Part shown: positions 55,293 to 64,000 of the stretch, piece by piece
How the letters are laid out: each line of letters opens with the position of its first letter
How positions within the stretch are numbered: position 1 is the first letter of the stretch
Source: Cycas panzhihuaensis
Taxonomy: Eukaryota > Cycadophyta
Reading direction: 5' to 3'
NCBI GenBank assembly: GCA_023213395.1
Contig: CM041465.1
Coordinates: forward strand, 104,849,741 to 104,913,740
Length of the DNA: 64,000 nt
The notes under the pieces: model-generated
The model's database searches: none
Told to the model about the DNA's origin: nothing
The model's input: the letters and a program-made list of their open reading frames with translations, nothing else
Program-made: the position numbers and the translations under genes

Positions 55293-55715
55293 ATGTCCCT
55301 TCTTGTTTTTGCCGGTGGTGGAAGTCGCTGCAACCCCGGACCTTTTGCCGCTGCATGGATTCTTCGCAGCCCCTCCGGACACGATTTCTTGCGTTCCGGG
55401 GTCTTTCTTCCCGAGGCAACTAATAACGAAGCCGAGTATACGGCCGTTATTGAGGCCCTTACTAATGCTCTCTGTTTTCATCGCGGGTCCATCGTGTTGT
55501 TTTGCGATTCTCAGGTCGTGGTGTCCCATCTCACCCAGGTCTTCCGGGTGCGATGCCCTCACCTGAGAACCCTCGCGTCTGCTGCCAGATCTCTTCTAGC
55601 TTGTTTCTCGTTGGTGGATATTCAGCATATCCCTAGGCACCTCAATGCTGAGGCCGACAACCTCGTCCGCCTCATCCTTGAGCGTCGCCTCCCTCTTCTG
55701 GACGACCGCCCTTGA
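55293..55715 (+). CDS. Archaeal-type RNase H (aRH) at the 3' end of the Tat element
   Basis: 140-codon open frame from ATG. LLVFAGGGSRCNPGPFAAAWIL corresponds to the F-D-G-x-S-R-x-N-P-G start of archaeal-type RNase H, with Ala where the first catalytic Asp is expected. Later acidic residues are present: NNEAEYTAVIEAL, LFCDSQVVVSHL and HLNAEADNLVR. Plant Tat elements are known to carry such a second RNase H beside the classical one. Here it lies downstream of integrase and of the antisense gene, 356 bp before the 3' LTR. With the Asp lost, the product would probably bind but not cut RNA/DNA hybrids. Confidence 0.8.
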   Translation: MSLLVFAGGGSRCNPGPFAAAWILRSPSGHDFLRSGVFLPEATNNEAEYTAVIEALTNALCFHRGSIVLFCDSQVVVSHLTQVFRVRCPHLRTLASAARSLLACFSLVDIQHIPRHLNAEADNLVRLILERRLPLLDDRP

Positions 55716-56071
55716 GGCTTGCCTGGCCAGCCTGTGCCCAAGCCTTCGGTTGTTGTTAGTTAGATTGCTTGCTCTATTTGCTGGATGCCCTCCTACTTCA
55801 CGTTGCACTTCGGCAACGGGGGCATCCCCTTTTACTTGCTTATTTCAGTTACAGGTCGGTGTTTAGACGACGCGTAGGCAACCCCTACATTGTCCTCGTC
55901 TCCGTCTCCCTTGTCCACGCGTTCCGCCACGACACTCGCCTACGCCCTTGGTCCACGTGCTGCTCTTTATTGCTTTTATATATATACATGCATGTGCTAC
56001 TCATATCTTTGATTGTCAGCACTCGCCATTACGTTACGCTTAGAAGCGGTGAGGCTCACGCCATAAGGCGG

Positions 56072-58634
56072 TGTTTCCACCATCGAATGGACTCAAGACG
56101 ATCGGCCGAGTTTGTTCAGGTATATTTTCTTACCTTTTCTTGCCCATGCTTGATTGAGGTTATTTAGAGTAGGTTGCTTGACATATGCCTGCCTGCACGC
56201 ATTGCTTTTCTACTTGCTCATAATGCATGTGCCTACGGCACACCATCAGCCTATGACGACTCACAACGGGGGCATTCCTCAGTGAATGCTACACCCCGTA
56301 TGGCGCACAGCCACCCACGTTGTCTCCACGGTCTCCCGGGATGTTTTCGTCAGTCCTATTTGCTCTCGTTACAACATGTTGTTTATGTTGCAGTCCTTCC
56401 TAAGCCTGATTTAATCCTTAGTTATGACTCTTTGCATTATTTTGGGTACCTGCCCATTACCTGGGCATTCCCCCAACTGCTCTAACTTATGTTTAACCTT
56501 GGTTTTTACCCCAAAATCTGATGTTTCTGCTTATTTTTCTCTTTTTTTTGTTTCTTGTCTAATACTGTTGTAAACTTAGCGGTACCACAGTCTTTCTTGC
56601 AGATCTGCAGAGTTCTGGTACGACTGTTTGAAATTTAAAAAAAGAGAACCACGCAACAGTTTCCATTTTTTTTGCGGAACTGCCGCATGGCATTGATTGA
56701 TTCGAGTCGCCCTGACATCCCCAACGTTCACCTGCTGTGAACAGGGGGGATAAAGCGGATTTTGCTCCCCATTTTTCAGATCTTTTGGCCATTTTTCAAA
56801 TCTCTTGAAAGAATTTCTGACTCTTCAACAAGAAAACACATAGAAAAGACAATCTACATACACAGCAACTGGACAAAGGAGAAAATGATTGCTACCAGCT
56901 GGACTTGCAGGGCCATTGCTACCCCCTACAGCTCTCCACAGCAAGCCCCATCTTTCTTTGCAGGTGCTCAAGGATCTAAGTGACATTTTCACCCAAAAGC
57001 TTCCCAAAGAGCCAACTTCCAAGGCTCCAAGCTTGCAAGGAGTTTTCTTCATTCTCACTCTTGCAAGAACCACTCGTGATCAGTCCTCATACGTTGGTTA
57101 TTGCTGCTGTTTTCTAGCAGCAAAGTTCATGCTTGATCTTCTTCCTACAAGGTACTTCTTGTTTTCTACTTGCAATCTATTTTATTCCTATTTCTTTTGT
57201 TTGTCAATGAATGGGATCCTAGTTAGCTAGTTTTTCTTCATAGTGTTGTACTAGATTAGTGATACCCTCCCGTTGCTTCTTCCTACAAGCCTCTCTATTT
57301 TCTTTAAACTATCTCTTTCACCCTTCCTTAGTTAAGTAGTGCAAAGGAGTAACACACAAGGATTTGAGGGAGGTAGGCGGGGTTCCGTCCTCCATTGCTG
57401 TCCTTCTCCCCAAGGATTCTGTCCCTTGTCCTCTTTGCCCTTTGCCATCAGCGCTTTCTTAGGGAACGGGCTAAGGGAGTTTAGGGAATTTAGTTAGGGT
57501 GTTCAGATTAGCATAGGCAACCCGTCACTACGTCATTGCCAGAAGTCTCACCTGTTGGTGTTGGGCCCTACGTAAGCCCTAGTTTTTTCTGTTATCCTTT
57601 TCCTTGTTACGGTTTGTTGCTTCACTACCTTATTGCCAACTAGTTTTTCTTCCCTGAGTTCCGTGGAGGTCTCTCGTGGGTGAGTTAGCCATCCTGAGGC
57701 TATACTCCTTTCCCTTTCGAGTGTTTTCGTGGTGCACGGTGGTGAGAGCGTTTCTTGCATGTTGTTATTTTATTTGGTTATATTTCGATGCTTAGCATAG
57801 ATCTTAGTTCCATTTGTTTTCAGTATATATATTTTGGTATATCTTGTGGCCTCTCTTCCAAGAAGAAGGTGTTCTTCTCACCCGTTTGCAGGACCGCGCA
57901 CTAGTGTAGTGATACGTGGGACAAGCCCGTTACAGGTTAGTTCCTAGCGTAGTGCATTTCTTTTTTTGGTTTCAAGCTTTTCGTTTCTTTCCGTTTTATC
58001 TTCTTTTGCATGCTTAAGGGGAGGTAAGTAAACCCCTCTTCTATCGCTTCCGGTAACTATCACCGACCGGCGTCGCATGCACGACGAACGGAGAAGGAAG
58101 GAGCGGGACTTAGAGGGACGAGCTGCACTCCATTCAGGTGCTGGATCGAGGTATTCCCCTTGCTTCCCGCGTATCCCCTTTTACATTGTTACCTTTCATG
58201 CATTTTCCTGAGTAGTTAGGAAATTGTAAAGGAATATAAAGGAAAAAGGGAAAGTGCATTCATCTTTGACATTATTTCTTGCTTTACCTAACATAGCATA
58301 GCGTAGATAGCTTGCTCGCGTCGCATTCGAGTTGCCCTCATTGCGCCCTTTCCAGCATTTGCCTGCTCATTAGTTAGTTGCCCTTCCATTCGTTGCCTTC
58401 TCATTGCCTTGAGAAGACGCAACACGCAAGGCATTCTCTCTCCTTCCCGGCCATCCGAAGGGTAGGAAAGCCTTGCTTTGCACGACTACCTGGAAGCAAC
58501 CAGGCACCTTGCGATCCGGTCTGCGCTCGTGCGGACGCCTGCGGTGAGGTCATCGCTGCCTAGCTTAGTTAGCGTAGCATACTCTCATATCATTTTGCTA
58601 GACGTAGGGACACCGCCCTGTAGCGAGCATTTCA
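56072..58634 (+). repeat. Tat 3' LTR
   Basis: 2563-bp copy of 36571-39121. Long stretches are identical, separated by short clusters of differences. GAAGG at 58635-58639 is the right target duplication. Confidence 0.93.
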
Positions 58635-58925
58635 GAAGGCTATAGGCACCATCTAGTGTAGATTAATATGTTTGGTTAAATATGATAGTTTATTGTGGAA
58701 GGCTATGTAGGTACTATCAAGTGCAGGTCACATGTAGATAGGTGCTTTGATGATGTCATGAAATAGTAAATTTTTACAATCTAGTGTAGGTTAGTGTAGT
58801 TGGTTAAATATGAAAGGTTAGTTTGAAAGGCTATGTAAGTACAATCTAGTGTAGGTTAGTGTAGTTGGTTACATATGAAAGGTTAGTTTGAAAGGCTATG
58901 TAAGTACTATCTAGTGTAGGTTATA
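58635..58925 (+). repeat. 65-bp-type tandem repeats right of the Tat element
   Basis: About four units of GGCTATGTAAGTAC, ATCTAGTGTAGGTTAGTG, TAGTTGGTTAAATATG, AAAGGTTAGTTTGAAA. The two best copies begin at 58829 and 58894 (65-bp period). They continue the array interrupted at 36570. Confidence 0.85.
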
Positions 58926-61613
58926 TGGGAATGGATGTTGTTGACGATGTCATGAAATAATTATTTTTTTAGATATAGGGTATAGATGGGAGTAAGTGCA
59001 TTGGATAACTCTATTCATGTTTTTAAAATTTTCTCACCAGTTGTTGCTTATTTGGGGATCTCTCCTATCAAAATTTTCTTCTAAGCTAAGCCATACAAAT
59101 TTCAACAAAGAGGATGCTAAGTGTTGAGCCCTTTTTTCTCCTTGCTCAAAAAGGATGTCAATGCAACACATATATGTATTATTAGCTATTGTACGTAGTC
59201 CAAAAACATATTAAAGCAGGGGTAGTAGTTTAGAACTTAGCCCAGAAAGGGGCATGAGATTGATGATTTTCATGTAAGACATTTAATTCCTGGAAGTTTC
59301 TACCTTAGATGAAATTGTAGCCCTTTCACAAGTCATATCCTGCACTTGTGCAAGTCCAAAAGCGAGTATGTACTCTTAGGCAATCAAATGCAAGATTCTG
59401 AGCAACACTTACAAAGGTGTAGAGAATTGAACACTATCCAACCCTACGACTACGAAATGCAAGCAGAAATACAAAGGCCTTTGTATTCCTTCCTTTGCAT
59501 GTTCGAAATAGACCAAAAATAATGCGAAACTCATTCACTGGATTGCAAGATTGCTAAATCCATTGCAAGAGGAGCAAGCAAGAGATTTAAAGGCTTTTAT
59601 GGATCCAAATGGACAGGTAACGATCATATGGTGGATCTTATTGGTCATATGGATAGTTTTGGCTATTAATGAGGTGTTTATCACATGGACATCCCCCAAT
59701 GTTGCACTGTTGACAAGCTAGCTTTTCATCTTCCATATGATGCCTATGGGCATATGAATTGTCTAATTAGCATTCTTCACCACGATGACCTTATTCATAG
59801 GAACACTTTGGATAAGCTAGAAGAATGGCATTCACTAAGCATGATTTTGACATCAAAAGCAAGTGCTTGGTAAGAACTTTTGGAGGTGGTGATTACTTGT
59901 AGTGGCAAGGATGCTTTTGCACTTTAGATTGCTCATTGAGGTGTTGTAAGACAGAGATTCATGTAGTTGTCTCTTCTAGAGCAAATACATTTCTTTGGCA
60001 TTTATTATCTTAGGTGCCTAAAGCCTTATTGCAAATGGTTATATGGAAAAGGTTTGAATTATTGAGACTACTGGGGCATAAAAGTCTAGACATTTGAGGA
60101 TGTTAAAATGTGTCTCTAAGGATTATATATGTTGTGGGGCCTACCAAAAGTGTTTTTTATGATGTCTTGGCTGATATTTTCATAAAGCTCCTTTTGTCAT
60201 GGTATTGCTCATCGTTCAATTGATGAAATTTGAGAAAGCATTAAATGAGTCACTTGGCTCATATAAATAGCCTTTGAAAGCCATTTTGAGGCTGTTTTAC
60301 AAACAATTCGACAAAGAGTGATGGCAGGTGAACTAGGAGCTTGAAAATGCAGATTGTGGGGCCAAATTTCATCCTCTAATCAATGCTAAACAACTAGATT
60401 CTTGGTGAGCATCAATTTTTACAAATTTTCTACCAATTTATAGCACTGTTGAGCCAATAAATAGTTAACACGAAGATGCCCTGAATAAGACAAAAACATT
60501 TTGTCGCCTTCACAAGTTAGTTGGTTAATGGCGGTGGCCCAATCCAAACTATAACAGATGTCAGTCTTGATAGTCAAGAAAAATAAACTTGAACAATCGT
60601 CTTTGATGATTGAAAACTCGAAGCCACCATTCCAAAGATTACACTTGGTAGCTATGCTATGGTTTTGAGTTGTTGAGATAGCCTTCTATGAATTTTTGGT
60701 TGTTGAAGGCAGGGATATTGTTGGATTTATAGTTTGAGAAAAATCTTAGCTGATAATCAATCGTTACAAGGCAAAGATGGCTTTAAAAGCCAAGATATTG
60801 AAGTTACACAGGTTTTACTGTTGAAAACTTGGTCTACCCCACTTGCAATTAAGGCTCCAACGATTTTTCTTAGTCTTTCTTGTAGCTTTTCTTTTGTAAA
60901 TGTCTTTGGTCATTTTGGCCATTGATTTCCTTTTGTATCTATCTTAAGATTGCCATACATCAGATTAGTTTCACAAGAATAGGCCCTTGTAACCAATATG
61001 GGGCACTAGGGTTTTAGTGCTTAATTCATATTCTATGTATAGAATTGGTCATTATATGTTTCAAGTGTAAAACTCTCATTCTTGATAAAGTTGAAGAGTT
61101 GCATTTGATTTATCGAGTGTCATATTCTTTAGCCTATCAAGAAATTTGTCTTGGTGGTTTAGAGGAGTATGTTTAGTCTACCCAACATTTATTTCTTTAC
61201 ATTATGAAGTACCATATGCTGTGGCCTAATGGGATCTACTTAGCTCTACTAGTGTTTTCTATTTGCAACAACACATTACAATTCTGTAAGACTTGGAATG
61301 GTGGTGATTTTAAGCATTTTATTTCTATCCTTTCCTCTCTTCTCTAAATTTGTTATGTTTTAGCCTCCCTTTAAGAAATAAAAACACGAAGAAAAAGGAG
61401 AAAATGTTCATAAAAAAAGCTTTCGTATAAATCATTCCTTGTGGTACATAATGTATACTAGCATTTGCATTTTTTCTACAAGCCAGTGGATGATATTTAG
61501 AGCAGAACAATTTGTAGTTGATCTTTAGTTCTTGTGTTTGAATTAACGGATACCTTGTGGACCACATTGTAACCAAACACTTTTTGGGGAAGGCACAAAA
61601 ACTTAGGTCAACA
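58926..61613. other. Unassigned sequence, probably including a 5' LTR
   Basis: No coding frame resembles a known family. The right part probably includes the 5' LTR of the gypsy element that follows, because a primer-site-like sequence lies at 61617; its end would be CAACA at 61613. The LTR start cannot be set without the other LTR, which is outside the window. Confidence 0.4.
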
Positions 61614-61867
61614 AACTGGTGATCATACTGTCGATATTCCCCCCATAATCATTCTTTTGTGCTTTTGCAACCTTTGTTGCATAGACAATTAGGGTTTACC
61701 ATTTTTTTTCCAAGTTGGCTAAATCACCTAGCAACCAATATACTTGTTGTTTGAAAGCTTGGGATATACATGAATAAGTCCATCCATTTTCTCAAGAAAA
61801 GAGATTAAGGTTTATTAATAACCTTAGTTACGTTGAAGAAGAGGAGTCTTTTTCTGATCAAGAATCA

Positions 61868-62560
61868 ATGAGATTTGAAAGTTCAACAGATATGGCTAAC
61901 CAAAATGCACAACAGGCAAACATTCTCCCTTGGGTTCATAGTAACCCGTTGAATTTGCAAGGTCAGCAACATCAGATTCTGGATAAGGCCTTGGAGGCCT
62001 ATCCCAAATTCAATGGTGATAGAACTATCACAATAGAGCAACACATTGAAAACTTTTCAAAGATGTGCATGGCATTCAATGCCATTGAGCCCAATGTGGC
62101 TATTAGGTTGTTTGTCCATTTTCTCATAGAAAATCTTGTTGCATAGTTTTATACCTTACCAAATGCTTCCATCACTAATTGTGAAGGTTTGATCTAGCCA
62201 TTTAAAGCAAAATATGGTAGCAAAAAGGCCCTGGCAACATTGACAAGAGAATTGTCCAACATGAGAAAAGGTGGTAGGTAAACCACCACGAATTGTGTTG
62301 ATAGGTTTGAGAGAACTATTAAATAGATTGAAGCTCAACATAGACCTACACCTGCCATCTTGATGGAGTGGTTTCTAGATGGTCTAGATCAAGAAACTGA
62401 GATGATGATTGTACTCAAAGAACCAAATGATTTTTAGGCAACTAAGATTCTTGCTCTTGCTTTGGAAATAGTGATGAACAGGTGGGGAAAAGCTTCCTTG
62501 CCTTTTCAGAAAAACCATAGAAGGGAGACTCTTCCACCACACTAGTAGACAGGAGAAAAT
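61868..62560 (+). pseudogene. Gypsy Gag
   Basis: 61868-62146 is open from ATG, with LDKALEAYPKFNGDRTITIEQHIENF and AIRLFVHFLIENLVA. After a TAG in the place of Asp/Trp it continues as FYTLPNASITNCEGLI and then PFKAKYGSKKAL, MEWFLDGLDQETEMMI. This is the Retrotrans_gag domain (FNGD...HI..F, R.F..SL...A..WF..LP) of plant gypsy elements. At least four stops break it. Confidence 0.82.
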
Positions 62561-62608
62561 CCATAAACCATGATCAAGCAACTCAATAATGAGGTATAAT
62601 ACTAGAAG

Positions 62609-62947
62609 ATGTATGCCAAAGGTAGGGAGCAACATGGCATCACAATGTTGAAGAAACCTAAAGATGAGTCAACAAATACTTGCATGGAGGATGAATTCAA
62701 TGCCATGGCCATTGATGAGCAAGGCATTCAATACCAAAATTTGTTTGGTTATGCATACAATAATGATGAAGCCTCGCCATCAAGCTATGGAATCTTAAGG
62801 ACTACATTGGCATCTTTGGATGACAATCAAGAGTTGGAATTTCCTTTTGCTGACCTAACTATCATGACAAGATCTCAAACTAGACAAGGAGATCACTTTG
62901 TTTCTAAACAAAGTGCTGTTGTTGTTGTTTCTACTGATAGACCATAA
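62609..62947 (+). pseudogene. Gypsy Gag-protease spacer
   Basis: 112-codon frame with the acidic segments CMEDEFNAMAIDEQG and DDNQELEFPFADLTIMTRSQTRQG. No knuckle is visible. It bridges Gag and the protease, and a stop at 62948 and others follow before 63143. Confidence 0.55.
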
Positions 62948-63142
62948 AAGGCAATTAAAGGTAATATCCCTGTAAGAGTACTTTAAATTACTGGAGTTCT
63001 AGTTTTGGATAAAAATGAAAAGGTCTTTGATGAAAAGTTTGAAAATGAATATGACATTTTGAGAGAAATGAGAAAGTACCCTATTGGATTGAGCCTCTTT
63101 CAGGCTATGAAGCTGCCTGAATAGAGAGAAAAATTAATTAAG

Positions 63143-63742
63143 GTGCCGCAGGAACAAAGAGATCCTCGTTTAAAAGCACAACCTTATGACAAAGTGGTGC
63201 CTATTGTTGTCTTACCTTTGAGGTACATAGATGCTCAATTCTATGTCTCCCTAAATATTTATGATGATTTCATTCTTCATAATTGTATTGTAGACACAGG
63301 GGTTGCACAAAATGTCATGCCCTATGCTATTATGAAAGCCTTACAACTTGAAGGAATGAAACTAATACAACAAGTCTTAGCTCTGGATTCCAGGCTAGTA
63401 GCTACAATGAGTGAAATCAAGGGCTTAGTTGTACCTCTAATAGCTTGTTCCAAGATTTCAATTCATATTACTTTCATGATAGTAGATATGCCACCCATAT
63501 ATGGCATGCTACTTGGTAGAGAATGGATCTATAACATAGAAGCAATCCCAAATTTGAGGATGGGGAATGCCATGTTCCCATTTGGCAAAGATCTCATCAC
63601 TTTGATAGGAGAACAAAGGTACATGTACCATATGGAGAGCGTAATTCGTTCACCTTCCTATTTGAACTTTGATCGAAGTGGTCTTGGAACCTATACAATT
63701 CTACCACAAATTGATGCATTGCCCACAATGGAGGAGGAGTAG
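63143..63742 (+). CDS. Gypsy retropepsin
   Basis: 199-codon open frame. The protease core reads LHNCIVDTGVAQNVMPYAIMKAL, with a complete DTG active site, followed by ITFMIVDMPPIYGMLLGREWI, the C-terminal motif (LLGRxW). The catalytic Asp is present, so the domain may be intact although its surroundings carry stops. It is followed in the same frame, after two TAG codons, by an RNase H. Confidence 0.82.
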   Translation: MPQEQRDPRLKAQPYDKVVPIVVLPLRYIDAQFYVSLNIYDDFILHNCIVDTGVAQNVMPYAIMKALQLEGMKLIQQVLALDSRLVATMSEIKGLVVPLIACSKISIHITFMIVDMPPIYGMLLGREWIYNIEAIPNLRMGNAMFPFGKDLITLIGEQRYMYHMESVIRSPSYLNFDRSGLGTYTILPQIDALPTMEEE

Positions 63743-64000
63743 TACTACATAGATTTAAAGAGGTAGGATTCCATATGGGAGATGTCTTTTGATGGAGCTA
63801 AATCAGAGATGGGAGCAAGAGCAAGTGCAGGTGTAGTAATTCAATCCCCAGATGGTGAGTTGTTTCCTTACTCTTTCAAATTGTTGTTTGAAAACATGAA
63901 TAGCACAGTAGAGTATGAAGCTCTAATTTTAGGATTGATTAAAGCTGTTGATTTAAAAGTTAAATTGTTGAAAGTTAAAGGAGATTCAGAACTGGTTATC
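63743..64000 (+). pseudogene. Archaeal-type RNase H, partial
   Basis: Same frame as the protease, after two TAG codons: WEMSFDGAKSEMGARASAGVVI, then LFENMNSTVEYEALILGLIKAV and VKGDSELVI up to the window edge. The first three catalytic acids (D in FDG, E in VEYEA, D in GDS) are present. This is the aRH type found in Tat-like plant elements. It directly follows the protease with no RT between, and the C-terminal part lies beyond 64000. Confidence 0.82.

Larger units (their letters stand above)
36571..58634 (+). mobile_element. Tat-lineage Ty3/gypsy retrotransposon, 22 kb
   Basis: LTRs at 36571-39121 (2551 bp) and 56072-58634 (2563 bp) start TGTTTCC and end TTTCA, flanked by the target duplication GAAGG (36566-36570 and 58635-58639). 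The primer site TGGCGACCATACTAGGGAC follows the 5' LTR, a close variant of the site common in Tat elements. In sense order come gag, aspartic protease, RT-RNase H and integrase to 45891, then an antisense gene (46593-54768) and a second, archaeal-type RNase H (55293-55715). A smaller gypsy element (47944-53452) is inserted in it; without that and its duplication the element is about 16.5 kb. Frames carry stops and shifts, so this copy is probably not autonomous. Extra sense or antisense genes are known from Tat elements such as Grande. Confidence 0.93.
61614..64000 (+). mobile_element. Ty3/gypsy element, 5' part (runs off the window)
   Basis: A primer-site-like TGGTGATCATACTG at 61617-61630, similar to the Tat site TGGCGACCATACTAG, is followed by gag, protease and an archaeal-type RNase H on the plus strand, with scattered stops. 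RT and integrase are not seen before the edge. Its length and 3' LTR are unknown. Confidence 0.75.

Noticed and set aside
59685-59873. Open frame of 62 codons left of the right-edge gypsy element
   Set aside because: No domain and no supporting neighbours; probably chance in repeat-derived DNA.
1-64000. CRISPR arrays, bacterial operons, rRNA or tRNA genes
   Set aside because: No spaced short direct repeats of that type, no bacterial gene order, and the only tRNA-like signals are primer binding sites of retroelements.

Overview
This is a stretch of nuclear plant DNA. It holds two ordinary host genes, both of plant type, in a sea of nested LTR retrotransposons. The low gene density, the depth of nesting and the mix of Ty1/copia, Ty3/gypsy and very large Tat-type elements suit a large-genome seed plant; a conifer or other gymnosperm is my best guess, but that is inference. 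I see no bacterial genes, CRISPR arrays, rRNA or tRNA genes.

Layout. 1-1571: AT-rich sequence with no gene. 1577-6881: a young Ty1/copia element (Copia-1, minus strand) with 215-bp LTRs, target duplication GCTAT, tRNA-Met primer site and broken gag-pol. About 7237-23069: a decayed plus-strand Ty3/gypsy element, split twice inside its protease. One insert is a 4.7-kb LTR element (Copia-2, 7668-12328, duplication GTAGT). The other is a copia element (Copia-3, 12566-19734), which itself carries a 2.1-kb gag-only LTR element (15403-17484) flanked by an abnormally long 45-bp duplication. 23070-26634: unassigned sequence with degenerate repeats.

26635-30781 (minus): a seven-exon gene for a plastid-type GET3d/ArsA-like ATPase with a C-terminal alpha-crystallin-like domain. 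All splice sites and phases can be read, giving 447 residues. 32040-33176 (plus): an intronless SMP-30/gluconolactonase-like beta-propeller gene with a membrane segment at each end. The two genes diverge from a 1.26-kb interval holding four identical 146-bp tandem units.

33177-36565: unassigned sequence with 65-bp-type repeats in inverted orientation. 36571-58634: one 22-kb Tat-lineage gypsy element (duplication GAAGG, LTRs about 2.55 kb) with gag, protease, RT-RNase H and integrase. After the integrase come an antisense, apparently spliced gene with a plant-mobile-domain-like region, an acidic linker and a coiled coil, and then a second, archaeal-type RNase H in sense next to the 3' LTR. A 5.5-kb gypsy element that has lost RT and the integrase core (47944-53452, minus) is inserted in the antisense gene. 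58635-61613: host repeats and unassigned sequence. 61614-64000: the 5' part of another plus-strand gypsy element, with gag and protease followed in frame by an archaeal-type RNase H, running off the right edge.

The two host genes show no clear functional link. The element most worth pursuing is the Tat retrotransposon with its antisense PMD-like gene, its own candidate TATA box, strong hairpins and a second RNase H whose first catalytic Asp is replaced.
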